A stretch of 64,000 nucleotides of DNA from Methanogenium organophilum. GTDB lineage: Archaea > Halobacteriota > Methanomicrobia > Methanomicrobiales > Methanomicrobiaceae. Within the stretch, counting starts at the first letter, position 1, and each line of letters begins with the position of its first letter. Both the position numbers and the translations under genes were made by a program. Under the pieces are notes generated by a model. It did not search any database. It saw only the letters and a program-made list of their open reading frames with translations, and was not told the DNA's origin. Positions 46,604 to 54,969 of the stretch are shown piece by piece. The stretch spans positions 310,001 through 374,000 of the forward strand of contig NZ_CP113361.1 in NCBI RefSeq assembly GCF_026684035.1, read 5' to 3'.

Positions 46604-47870
46604 AGTGGCAGTTATTGGCGGCGGGGTCGCCGGCATCCAGGCAGCCCTTGATATCGCAAACCACGGTATCCGGGTACACCTAATCGAACGCGAACCATCC
46701 ATCGGGGGACATATGGCCCAGCTGGACAAGACGTTCCCGACAAACGACTGTTCAATGTGCATTCTCTCTCCGAAGATGGTGGATGTCTCCCGCAATCCGA
46801 ATGTCGTCCTTCACACACTGACCGAGGTCACAAGCATCACCGGGGATGTCGGTGATTTCACCATAACAGCCATCCGTCACCCCCGCTATGTCGATGAAAC
46901 TACCTGCAACGGGTGCGGGGACTGCACAGAAATCTGTCCGGTCGAGGTGTACAATCCCTTTGATGCCGGCGTGGGTGTCAGGAAGGCGATCTACAAGCCG
47001 CATCCACAGGTCGTGCCAAACATCACGATTCGCGACGCAGTGCACTGTATTGACTGTGGCCTCTGCTATGACATCTGTGGCAAGGACGCCATCTTACGCG
47101 AAGAAGAGGAGAAAGAGGTAATACTCAATGTTGCCTCTGTCGTAATTGCAACGGGTTACCGGACCTTTGACGCAGAGAAAAAGACGGCATTCGGATACCT
47201 GCGCCACCCCGATGTAATTACCGGCCTTGAATTTGAACGGCTCATCAATGCAAGTGGGCCAACCGGCGGAAAGATCAAGCGACTTTCAAACGGAAAAGAA
47301 CCAAAACATATCGTATTTATCCAGTGTTTCGGATCCCGTGACATCCCGGCCCACCGTCCTTACTGTTCGGGTGTCTGCTGCATGTATGCAATAAAAAATG
47401 CACTTCTTATCAAAGAAAAGAACCCGGATATTGAAGTCACCATCTGCTATATGGACATCCGTGCCTACGGAAAGGGATACGAAGAATATTATGTCCGGGC
47501 GCAGGAACTGGGAGTTCGCTTCCTTAGGAGTAGGCCGGGAGAGATAATCCGGACAAAAGACGGCATGGTGCTCCCGGTGGAAAACACGGAGACATCAGAA
47601 CTGGAAAACCTGAAAGCAGAACTGGTGGTGCTCTCCACAGGTCTTGAACCGGCAGACGGAGCAGCCGAACTTGCAGAAAAGTTTGGCATAGAACTGGATG
47701 AAAATGGATTTTTTGAACAGATTGATACAAAATGCGCACCTGTCCAGACAGTCCGTCCGGGAATCTACATCGCCGGTGCTGCCGTAGCACCAAAGGATAT
47801 CCCGGACAGCGTGACACAGGGAGAGGCAGCGGCAATGCGGGCTTTCCTTGATGCATCCGCCACTGAGTAA
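46596..47870 (+). CDS. Short HdrA-like FAD/iron-sulfur protein (heterodisulfide reductase A paralog)
   Basis: A 424-residue flavoprotein. The FAD-binding GGGVAGIQAALDIANHG starts at residue 8. KTFPTNDCSMCILSPKMV is an HdrA hallmark. Two [4Fe-4S] motifs follow, C104/107/110/114 (CNGCGDCTEIC) and C151/154/157/161 (CIDCGLCYDIC). CSGVCCMYAIKNALLIKEK and CYMDIRAYGKGYEEYY are also HdrA-like. The N-terminal domain and the C-terminal ferredoxin domain of full HdrA (about 650 residues) are missing. AAGGAGG precedes the ATG. It is likely an electron-transfer flavoprotein; no hdrBC lies nearby, so bifurcation cannot be assumed. Confidence 0.85.
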   Translation: MAEVAVIGGGVAGIQAALDIANHGIRVHLIEREPSIGGHMAQLDKTFPTNDCSMCILSPKMVDVSRNPNVVLHTLTEVTSITGDVGDFTITAIRHPRYVDETTCNGCGDCTEICPVEVYNPFDAGVGVRKAIYKPHPQVVPNITIRDAVHCIDCGLCYDICGKDAILREEEEKEVILNVASVVIATGYRTFDAEKKTAFGYLRHPDVITGLEFERLINASGPTGGKIKRLSNGKEPKHIVFIQCFGSRDIPAHRPYCSGVCCMYAIKNALLIKEKNPDIEVTICYMDIRAYGKGYEEYYVRAQELGVRFLRSRPGEIIRTKDGMVLPVENTETSELENLKAELVVLSTGLEPADGAAELAEKFGIELDENGFFEQIDTKCAPVQTVRPGIYIAGAAVAPKDIPDSVTQGEAAAMRAFLDASATE

Positions 47871-47879
47871 GGAGCCTGA

Positions 47880-48914
47880 ATGCGAACAATTACATGGAAC
47901 ACCGGCAGTCAGTGTCTCACATATATCGATCAGACACGCCTCCCTGCAGAGCAGGTGAGTGTGGAGACACGTTCGGTCACCCGTCTTGCAGATGGAATAC
48001 AGCGCCTTGAAGTCCGTGGAGCACCCGCACTTGGGGTTGCCGGCGGCTACGGCGTCGCACTCTCCTGCCTTTCACACCAGGAAGAAATGGCACCGGCGTT
48101 CCGGGAGAGTGTGATACGGGATGCAGCACATCTCAGGGCGACACGCCCAACAGCTATCAACCTGACCTGGGGTATCGACCGTGTACTGCAAACTGCTCTG
48201 CAGGAAAATACTCCCGCTGCTGCATATGCAGCAGCGTTGCGGGAGGCACAGGCGATTGAAGAAGAGGATGTCGCGCTCTGCCACAGGATAGGCGAATTCG
48301 GAGCAAAACTCCTCCCGGACACCTGCACAGTCCTCACCCACTGCAATGCGGGAGCCCTCGCCTGTGTGGAATGGGGAACAGCATTGGGAGTCGTCCGTTC
48401 CGCAGTTAAAGTGGGAAAGAATGTGTCCGTTCTCTCCTGTGAGACACGCCCCTTAAACCAGGGGTCACGTCTCACCGCATTTGAACTGCAGGCAGACGAC
48501 ATCCCTGTGAAAACCATCCCCGACAGTGCCGCAGCGCACCTGATGCGAAAAGGGATGATCGATGCAGTGGTGGTCGGTGCTGACCGGATCACCCCAGACG
48601 CCGTCTTCAACAAGATCGGGACCTACATGCATGCCGTCTGTGCGGACCGCCACAACATCCCCTTCTATGTCGCAGCACCATATTCCACTCTGGATCTTTC
48701 GCAGAAAGAATCAGATATAACCATCGAAGAGCGTTCCCGTGAAGAACTGGCTGTATGCGGCGGGAAACAGTTGATGCCGGACGGTGTTCCTGTGGTCAAC
48801 CCCGCCTTTGACACCACACCGCTCTCCCTTGTGACCGCAATCATTACAGACAAAGGGATCTTGCGGTATCCCTATACCGAACTTGCCGAGCATGACGAAA
48901 GGGTTGAAACATGA
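47880..48914 (+). CDS. mtnA: MtnA-type S-methyl-5-thioribose-1-phosphate isomerase
   Basis: A 344-residue isomerase of the eIF2B-like family that opens the ribose ring in methionine salvage. Signatures are EVRGAPALGVAGGYGVAL, LTHCNAGALACVEWGTALGV with the catalytic Cys (after THCN), and VVVGADRITPDAVFNKIGTY with the catalytic Asp. The aliphatic-isomerase relation leaves ribose-1,5-bisphosphate isomerase as an alternative, but the length and SCETRPLNQGSRLTAFEL favour MtnA. It overlaps the DUF116 gene by four bases. Confidence 0.9.
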   Translation: MRTITWNTGSQCLTYIDQTRLPAEQVSVETRSVTRLADGIQRLEVRGAPALGVAGGYGVALSCLSHQEEMAPAFRESVIRDAAHLRATRPTAINLTWGIDRVLQTALQENTPAAAYAAALREAQAIEEEDVALCHRIGEFGAKLLPDTCTVLTHCNAGALACVEWGTALGVVRSAVKVGKNVSVLSCETRPLNQGSRLTAFELQADDIPVKTIPDSAAAHLMRKGMIDAVVVGADRITPDAVFNKIGTYMHAVCADRHNIPFYVAAPYSTLDLSQKESDITIEERSREELAVCGGKQLMPDGVPVVNPAFDTTPLSLVTAIITDKGILRYPYTELAEHDERVET

Positions 48915-49621
48915 GTGCGGAATATATTGACCCAACGGCTGTTGTCGGCACACCATGGTGGGACCAGTTGATCTATCTCATTGGGGAAGTGACCCTTTTC
49001 TTCTTCCTGTTCATGATCTTTGTCCCGCTCATCATGAGCATCATCATCTTCCTCTCCATTCACAACCGCCGTTTTTATGCCCCGCGCCTGCTGAAGGCAG
49101 GCCTTGTAATGACAGAAGGGATGATCAAAGCGTTTTGCCGTCTTTTCGGGTTGGAAGACCAGGAACTGACCGCCTTTTTCATCAGGCTCCACAATACCCT
49201 CTCAACCACTTCATTTGAAGAAATCCCCGTTAAAGAACGTGCGATATTTATTCCGCAGTGCATGCGGGCAGCAGACTGCCCTGCACATCTCACCCCCGAA
49301 GGTCTTGTCTGCCGGCGTTGCGGCAGATGCGAAGTAGGGGACAATATTGACAACCTCGAAGAAATCGGATATAAGGTCTGGATTGCCCCCGGTTCAACAC
49401 TCATCAAACGGATGTTCAAGAAATATCACCCGAAAGCCATCATCGGTGTCGGATGCCTGATGGAGGTAAAAGAAGGTCTTGAGATGTGTGACAAGGCAGG
49501 TGTCATCGGCATGGGTGTTGTCACCATGCGGGACGGATGTGTGGAGACAGCAGTAAACTGGCCGGATGTCTATGACGTGGCGCTGCTTGGAACAGAAGAG
49601 ACGGATAAGGCGGCCATCTAA
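48911..49621 (+). CDS. DUF116-family membrane protein with cysteine cluster
   Basis: A 236-residue protein. One or two N-terminal hydrophobic segments (LIYLIGEVTLFFFLFMIFVP; LIMSIIIFLSI) anchor a soluble domain with many Cys: FIPQCMRAADCPAHLTPEGL, VCRRCGRCEVGDN, GVGCLMEVKEGLEMCDKAG. This is the DUF116 pattern, thought to bind metal or an Fe-S cluster; function unknown. It is co-translated with mtnA and follows the HdrA-like gene, hinting at redox chemistry at the membrane. Confidence 0.8.
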   Translation: MSAEYIDPTAVVGTPWWDQLIYLIGEVTLFFFLFMIFVPLIMSIIIFLSIHNRRFYAPRLLKAGLVMTEGMIKAFCRLFGLEDQELTAFFIRLHNTLSTTSFEEIPVKERAIFIPQCMRAADCPAHLTPEGLVCRRCGRCEVGDNIDNLEEIGYKVWIAPGSTLIKRMFKKYHPKAIIGVGCLMEVKEGLEMCDKAGVIGMGVVTMRDGCVETAVNWPDVYDVALLGTEETDKAAI

Positions 49622-50034
49622 GGGCCGTTTCCAACCACCTTTACGTTTCTCCCGGTCAGTTTTCCGGACTTTATCTTCCCACACACATAAATAGTTTCAT
49701 CAGAGGAGACGTCGCCCACCTGCACGCCAGGGCGCAGGGTGATATCCCCACCAGCGTGCAGACTGTGAATACGGGCTTCATCGCATACCGTTACGTTCTC
49801 AATGACATCCAGAGAGCCTTTGATGCGCACCTGATTTCCAATAATGGCATTCTCACAGGTGATGTCTCCCCCGACTGTTGAACGCGGGCCAAGTTCAAGA
49901 GATCCACCTACGTCAAGACGCCCCCAGAAATGGGTATCAGGGGCTACGATAAAATTTCCGGGTATTTTCACATTACCGTCAAAGAAAGATCCCTTCGGTG
50001 CAATGAAACTGTCTCCCTGCCGGTAAACTTTCAT
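49618..50034 (-). CDS. Bactofilin-like polymer-forming / beta-helix protein
   Basis: A 138-residue protein made of short repeating beta strands (GNVKIPGNFIVAPDTHFWGR; SLELGPRSTVGGDITCENAI; NQVRIKGSLDVIENVTVCDE; ITLRPGVQVGDVSSDETIYV). It has the spacing of a right-handed beta helix as in bactofilins. No hydrophobic anchor is present. Starting the protein at MKVYRQGDSFIAP (50034) gives a sensible N-terminus. Possible cytoskeletal scaffold; the 3' end overlaps DUF116 by four bases. Confidence 0.65.
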   Translation of the reverse strand: MKVYRQGDSFIAPKGSFFDGNVKIPGNFIVAPDTHFWGRLDVGGSLELGPRSTVGGDITCENAIIGNQVRIKGSLDVIENVTVCDEARIHSLHAGGDITLRPGVQVGDVSSDETIYVCGKIKSGKLTGRNVKVVGNGP

Positions 50035-50093
50035 TGAATAAGTCTCACATTTCAAAGATTATTAATTATACTCTCTGTCCCTGCCAAATGCCA

Positions 50094-50936
50094 CTAGCCA
50101 CTGAGCGCCCACAAGATCAGTATTGCGAGTGCAGCAAACATTCCGGATTTAAGTGTTGTTGTTGCACCCGAATCCCTTACACAGGCAGACGTGGTGCACC
50201 GGATGGACGATACTGCTGCAAAGAGGATGATGACATCTGCCAGAGCAATCGTTGCAAGATACCAGACACTCCACCAGGGAACAATCGGCAGAATACTGAG
50301 AATGACTGCTCCTGCCGCAAGTACTCCTGCTATCCGACAGGAGGGAAGGACGCCGATGACCATCGGCAGCGTGCGGGCACCTCCTTCCTGGTCCCCTTCG
50401 ATATCTTCTGCATCTTTCAGAATCTCACGTGCGATCATCGGGAGAAATACAATGCCTGCAAGAGGAAGATTCAGGATGACCCCGTTTATCCCTGCGGCAG
50501 CACCGCCAAAGAGAAAGATACTTCCCGCCAGATACGACACCACAAGATTTCCTGCAAGCGGCACCCTCTTCAGCCAGGCTGCATAGGTCACCAGAAGAAT
50601 GGAATTGAGACAGGCGAGTCCAAAACACAATGGATTTACGAGTGCTGCGAGCATGATGCCAACGAGAAAAAGAAAGGTACTGTAGAATGCCGCGCCACGG
50701 ATACTGACAGAACCGGAGGGAATAGGTCTCTCTGGCCGGTTGATTGCATCAATCTCACGGTCACAATAGTCATTGACTGCATTCCCCGCACCGGTAATGC
50801 AGAATACCGCCACAACAAGCAGAAAGAGGGGGGGAGTAATCGCAACTCCCGCGACAAGCACACCCAGCAGGACGGCGATGCCTGCCACAAGTGCATTGAC
50901 AGGGCGCACTATCCGCAAATACCCACGAAGACTCAT
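50094..50936 (-). CDS. UbiA-family digeranylgeranylglyceryl phosphate synthase
   Basis: A 280-residue membrane prenyltransferase with about eight helices. The first prenyl-diphosphate/Mg motif is NDYCDREIDAINRPERPIPS, and the second aspartate-rich loop is EILKDAEDIEGDQEGGARTL. In archaea this family adds the second geranylgeranyl chain to form DGGGP, the core of the ether lipids. It starts YLRIVRPVNALVAGIAVLLG as in that subfamily. A long open frame on the opposite strand is a shadow. Monocistronic, next to tRNA-Arg. Confidence 0.9.
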   Translation of the reverse strand: MSLRGYLRIVRPVNALVAGIAVLLGVLVAGVAITPPLFLLVVAVFCITGAGNAVNDYCDREIDAINRPERPIPSGSVSIRGAAFYSTFLFLVGIMLAALVNPLCFGLACLNSILLVTYAAWLKRVPLAGNLVVSYLAGSIFLFGGAAAGINGVILNLPLAGIVFLPMIAREILKDAEDIEGDQEGGARTLPMVIGVLPSCRIAGVLAAGAVILSILPIVPWWSVWYLATIALADVIILFAAVSSIRCTTSACVRDSGATTTLKSGMFAALAILILWALSG

Positions 50937-50990
50937 GTATGGAGATGTTACTGTTCATTTCGGATTAAAGTTACCAAAAACAATAGAAAA

Positions 50991-51065
50991 CGGGCTTGAG
51001 GGGATTTGAACCCCTGATCATTAACTTAGGAGGCTAACGCCTTATCCAGGCTAGGCCACAAGCCC
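50991..51065 (-). tRNA. tRNA-Arg (CCT)
   Basis: The minus strand folds as a 75-base tRNA. The acceptor GGGCTTG pairs with CAAGCCC, the discriminator is G, and the D arm is GGCCTAGCCTGGATAAGGC-like. The anticodon stem TTAGC/GTTAA (one G-T pair) encloses CTCCTAA, anticodon CCT. The T arm is GGGGTTCAAATCCCC. No intron. Confidence 0.93.
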
Positions 51066-51130
51066 ATGCATGCCTATAACATTCAGCATCAGAAGGTATA
51101 AGATTTCCGAACCACCACGTTTCTGATGCG

Positions 51131-52249
51131 ATGAGTGACAGAGAGGCATTGGAAGGAAGTACACGGTTTTTTATTCCCAAGCAGGACGAAAACAGTTCAT
51201 TCCCCCCCGGAAGTGGCCCGGTTTTTTTTAATCCACGGATGCGGCTGAACCGTGACAGTACGAACTATCTGCTCCGCCAACTGGACGTTTCGTCATACTT
51301 CGATGCCATGGCCGCTTCCGGTGTACGCGGACTGAGGGTGGCGCACGAATGCGGCATTCCGGTTACTATTAATGATTACAACCCTGAAGCTGCAGCCCTT
51401 ATCCGAAAGAATGCCGCTCTCCACCCGGAGAGCGAAATCACCGTTACAGAAGAGGATTGCCGGGCAGTGATGCTGAGACATCGGTTTGATGTCGTGGATC
51501 TCGACCCGTTTGGTACTCCTGCACCCTTTGTGGATATTGCTGCAACCAGTGCACGATGCTACCTCTTTGTCACCGCAACAGACACCGCACCGCTCTGTGG
51601 AGCACACCTGAAGGCAGGCATCCGCCGGTATGGCGCCCGCCCGATGAATACAGAATATCACAGTGAAGTGGGTCTGCGCCTGCTCCTTGGATTTGTCCTG
51701 CGTGAGACCGCAAAATATGACCGTGGTATTGAACCGCTCTTCTGTTTTGCCCGCGAGCACTTTGTCCGTCTCCATCTGCGTATGACAAACGGTGCCGGCA
51801 GAGCCGACAAGGCTCTAAAAAATATCGGCTACATCCATCAGTGCCCTGCCTGTCCATGGCGAACTGCAGAGACCGCGTTTCTTCCATCAGTACAGGAATG
51901 CCCGGAATGTGGTGCAAAAATGAGTCGGATTGGCCCCCTCTGGACAGGGCCCGTGAACAGCCCGGAAGTACTCTCACAGCTGTCTGCTGATATTGAGGAT
52001 GACGGACAAAAGGAGAGTGTGCTTGCACGGTTGGTCACTACTCTCAGCCAGGAACTTGACAATCCCGAATTCTATAATTATCACCGGCTTGCCAAACACT
52101 GGCGGATCTCACCATCCCCCATAGATGATGTTATTGCTGCCATCCGGGACGCAGGATATCAGGCATCACGGACCCATTACGATGGACGAGGAATAAAAAC
52201 AGATGCACCCCTGCATGTTCTCAGGGATGCAATAACTACGGACGGGTAA
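51131..52249 (+). CDS. trm1: tRNA (guanine26-N2)-dimethyltransferase Trm1
   Basis: A 372-residue SAM-dependent enzyme dimethylating G26. Visible are FFNPRMRLNRD, the SAM-binding FDAMAASGVRGLRVAHECGI, the motif VVDLDPFGTPAPFVDIA, NTEYHSEVGLRLLLGFV, and a C-terminal zinc ribbon (CPACPWRT ... CPECGAKM). The last region, SPSPIDDVIAAIRDAGYQAS with a following THYDGRGIKTDAPL, is the family C-terminus. The stop overlaps the DRG gene 3' end in antisense by 14 bases. Confidence 0.94.
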   Translation: MSDREALEGSTRFFIPKQDENSSFPPGSGPVFFNPRMRLNRDSTNYLLRQLDVSSYFDAMAASGVRGLRVAHECGIPVTINDYNPEAAALIRKNAALHPESEITVTEEDCRAVMLRHRFDVVDLDPFGTPAPFVDIAATSARCYLFVTATDTAPLCGAHLKAGIRRYGARPMNTEYHSEVGLRLLLGFVLRETAKYDRGIEPLFCFAREHFVRLHLRMTNGAGRADKALKNIGYIHQCPACPWRTAETAFLPSVQECPECGAKMSRIGPLWTGPVNSPEVLSQLSADIEDDGQKESVLARLVTTLSQELDNPEFYNYHRLAKHWRISPSPIDDVIAAIRDAGYQASRTHYDGRGIKTDAPLHVLRDAITTDG

Positions 52250-53348
52250 CAACAGTCAGAATATCACCATCAATGAGTCCATGCGCCAGCCCGACCCGCT
52301 GGGCGTCATGCTTCACTGACGGACCCCACACTTTTGCATATCGGAATTTCTCAACAAAGTCACGGTGCAGTTTCATACATACCGCCTCTACTGTTGCAGG
52401 TTCGCGGATGATCAGCGGTTCTTCCAGATCCGGCTTGCCACCTACGGGCTTCATGTAGATGCGAATGAAACCCAGCTGGTTGAATATCTCATCTTTAAGA
52501 GTTTCAATGTTGTATCCGCTGACTGCGGAAAGCATAATTGGTGGCCGGCCGAAGCGTTTCGTTACATCCTTATCAATCTGATCCAGCGTCTCTTTGTCGA
52601 CCAAATCGACCTTGTTTATGGCAAAGAACGCCGGGATATAGACACGATTGCCAAACATTGCATCAATAAAGTCGTCTTGTGTCACCTCTCCGCGGATAAG
52701 GATGTCAGCATTTACAATCTTATTATCTGCAAGAAGAGGGCGGATATCATCAAGATCGAGGCTCGAATTCCCAACCGTGTTAAAACGGAGACCGCCATAT
52801 CCTCTCTTCGAGATGGTGATATCCGGTTTTTCTTTATTCAGGCGGATACCAGCGTCATAAAGTTCTTTGATGAGGACATTGATGTGTTTTTCATTGTACA
52901 CATCACCCAGAAGTAAGATGAGGTCAGCACCACGAACGACGCCAATCACTTCTTTGCCACGTCCCTTCCCCATTGCCGCTCCTGCGATAAGGCCGGGAAT
53001 ATCCAGAATCTGGATATTTGCCCCCTTGTGTTCCATAGAACCCGGCACTACTGTCAGGGTGGTGAATGCGTAAGCCGCAGACTCACTCTCAGTATTGGTC
53101 AGTTTATTCAGGAGCGTGGACTTACCAACAGACGGAAAACCAACGAGGACAACGGTCCCGTCACCGGATTTTTTCACTGAATATCCTTCACCACTCCCTG
53201 AAGAGGCCATGGCACGGGAGACGGCATCATCTTTAAGGCGGGCAATCTTTGCTTTGAGCTTCCCGATATGCCCGGATGTCGCCTTGTTATATTTAGTATT
53301 GCGAATTTCGTCTTCGATTAGTTTTATTTCGTCTTCAATTGTGGCCAT
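52236..53348 (-). CDS. DRG-family GTPase with TGS domain
   Basis: A 370-residue Obg-related GTPase. The N-terminal helical region GHIGKLKAKIARLKDDAVSR is typical of DRG. G1 is GFPSVGKSTLLNKL, G2/G3 YAFTTLTVVPGSMEHKGANI then DIPGLIAGAAMGKGRGKEV, G4 INKVD. The C-terminal TGS domain spans about residues 300-368 (VEAVCMKLHRDFVEKF; VGLAHGLIDGDILTVV). DRG proteins associate with ribosomes in eukaryotes and archaea. The window also encodes the related YchF-type GTPase at 10929. Confidence 0.93.
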   Translation of the reverse strand: MATIEDEIKLIEDEIRNTKYNKATSGHIGKLKAKIARLKDDAVSRAMASSGSGEGYSVKKSGDGTVVLVGFPSVGKSTLLNKLTNTESESAAYAFTTLTVVPGSMEHKGANIQILDIPGLIAGAAMGKGRGKEVIGVVRGADLILLLGDVYNEKHINVLIKELYDAGIRLNKEKPDITISKRGYGGLRFNTVGNSSLDLDDIRPLLADNKIVNADILIRGEVTQDDFIDAMFGNRVYIPAFFAINKVDLVDKETLDQIDKDVTKRFGRPPIMLSAVSGYNIETLKDEIFNQLGFIRIYMKPVGGKPDLEEPLIIREPATVEAVCMKLHRDFVEKFRYAKVWGPSVKHDAQRVGLAHGLIDGDILTVVTRP

Positions 53349-53539
53349 TGGTGATGCTATACATATCAGCGGGACACTACTTATTGATAGTGTATCTGCC
53401 GGTATTTCTGCAGAATACCTCTACCACCGGTAGATCCCCATGATAGATTCGGTTCGGGATATATCGGCAGGAACAGGCAATTTTGGTATTGAAAATCTGT
53501 GGCAATCATCGACGGACGGACCCGGCAGACCAGCCTGCT

Positions 53540-54160
53540 TCACCACACGGATACCGTTTTTAACAGATACGAAACACCAAAAAGCATGAGAAAAACCCCA
53601 CAGGCGCCAAGGATAATGCGATAATAACGGAGCGGCAACACGGATGTCCCCCGCGCACTTCCAACAGCAACCAGAGTGAACCACCCAAAATCAGAGAACC
53701 AGTGCCCTGCCATGAAGGCAATAACAATAACTGGTCCTGCAATCAGCGCTTCAAGCACAAGACTGCTGCCCACGGTAAGCCACCAAAGCCAGAAATAGGG
53801 ATTTGCAGCACTGCTAACAGCACCTGCCACATATGAGTTCCCGGCAGGACCGGCAGCATCTGTCGAAATCCCGGCATTCGCACTCTCCTTCAGGGTCAAA
53901 ACCCCGAATAATATCAGAACAACTCCACCAATAATAGCTATAGGAACTGAAATCGTCTCTGCAATCTCTGCAATACCGGCAATAATGACAACAACCATAC
54001 CTGCTTCAATTACCGCATGGCCTGCCGACACCTTTGGCCCGGCTGTCCACCCCTCGCTGAGCGAACCACGAATTGTTGCTATCAGAGTGGGACCCGGCGC
54101 GAGAGCACCGGAAAGCCCGATCACAAAACCAATGAGGAGTGCTGTTCCGGCGCCATCCAT
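53540..54160 (-). CDS. LysE-family amino-acid exporter
   Basis: A 206-residue membrane protein with about six helices. The N-terminus GFVIGLSGALAPGPTLIATI carries the LysE/RhtB PGP motif. GWTAGPKVSAGHAVIEAGMV and SSAANPYFWLWWLTVGSSLV (with the ANP element of helix 4) follow. The family exports amino acids or small metabolites; the substrate is unknown. The 191-bp stretch between it and the DRG gene shows no gene. Confidence 0.88.
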   Translation of the reverse strand: MDGAGTALLIGFVIGLSGALAPGPTLIATIRGSLSEGWTAGPKVSAGHAVIEAGMVVVIIAGIAEIAETISVPIAIIGGVVLILFGVLTLKESANAGISTDAAGPAGNSYVAGAVSSAANPYFWLWWLTVGSSLVLEALIAGPVIVIAFMAGHWFSDFGWFTLVAVGSARGTSVLPLRYYRIILGACGVFLMLFGVSYLLKTVSVW

Positions 54161-54221
54161 GATACTAACAGATTATCCGGGAACAATAAAGTGGTTTTTT
54201 CTCCAGACGCACAAACCTGCT

Positions 54222-54323
54222 TCATAGTAAAGCGATCAGAAACACGATCCCGCCGACCACAAGTGCTGCAATCCCGGCCAGCTGAAACAGGTAAAACAGG
54301 CTGGCATAATCATCAGAATTCAC
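54222..54323 (-). CDS. 33-aa single-helix protein ending the A-ATP synthase operon (AhaG-like by position)
   Basis: Four bases after the atpD stop a GTG opens a 33-codon frame. The product begins NSDDYASLFYLFQLAG and continues in one hydrophobic helix (IAALVVGGIVFLIALL) to the end. The Methanosarcina mazei operon has the same gene order and also ends with a small gene, ahaG, after ahaD. This ORF is the positional counterpart; sequence similarity cannot be checked here. It could be an assembly or ring-associated membrane peptide. Confidence 0.55.
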   Translation of the reverse strand: MNSDDYASLFYLFQLAGIAALVVGGIVFLIALL

Positions 54324-54327
54324 ACCA

Positions 54328-54969
54328 TTAACCCCCAGAACGGACCAATTTTGCTCGTTTTCTTCGAAATAGATCCTCGCGTTCTATTTCTTCAAGATAA
54401 TCTTCAATGTATGCCGCGGTGTTATAGAGCGATGGAATTAAAAGATTTGCAAGTGCGTTAACCCTTCTCCGTGTTATTGTAATCTGGTCTGCAAGACGCA
54501 CAAGAGAGCCTTCTAGTTCTGCAAGAGCGAGAGTTGCCTTCACCGCCGTCTCACATTCCCGGTATGCCACATCCAGATGGGCGGATGGCACGGAAAGCGA
54601 ATACCCCGGCTCGGAGAGATCACGGAAAGGATCAGGGATGAATATGGCAGGAACCGAAGTCCCCATCACCATGCCATTGTCAAATCGGATCTCCTCTGCA
54701 GGTTTTGTCAAAGAAAGTGCTTCGTTCAAACCACGCAGCCCCATTACCATTCCAGCGCGCTGCAGGGGTGGATAAGCGGCAGCAAAGGCTTCTTCAGCAT
54801 CCCTACGCAGGTCTTCACGCATCTCACGGAGACGAAAGAACTCGATCACCATCGTATCCAGTTTCTCCTGCAGAAGTTCATGCCCTTTCTCTGCCACCAC
54901 AATACGTTTTCGAATCTTCAGGAGTTCTATCCGCGTGGGCCGGATTCCACGGATTTTTTGCCTGCTCAC
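54328..54969 (-). CDS. atpD: A-type ATP synthase subunit D
   Basis: A 213-residue central-stalk subunit. Long helices at both ends form the coiled coil that rotates in the A3B3 head ([20 protein letters not shown] with a downstream [28 protein letters not shown]). [10 protein letters not shown] is the family N-terminus. It overlaps the end of atpB by four bases. The tail is basic ([11 protein letters not shown]). Confidence 0.95.
   Translation of the reverse strand: MSRQKIRGIRPTRIELLKIRKRIVVAEKGHELLQEKLDTMVIEFFRLREMREDLRRDAEEAFAAAYPPLQRAGMVMGLRGLNEALSLTKPAEEIRFDNGMVMGTSVPAIFIPDPFRDLSEPGYSLSVPSAHLDVAYRECETAVKATLALAELEGSLVRLADQITITRRRVNALANLLIPSLYNTAAYIEDYLEEIEREDLFRRKRAKLVRSGG

Noticed and set aside
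50034-50999. 321-codon open frame on the plus strand, Cys/His/Lys-rich
   Set aside because: It lies antisense to the clear UbiA prenyltransferase gene, has a composition unlike any protein family, and arises from codon bias of the real gene.
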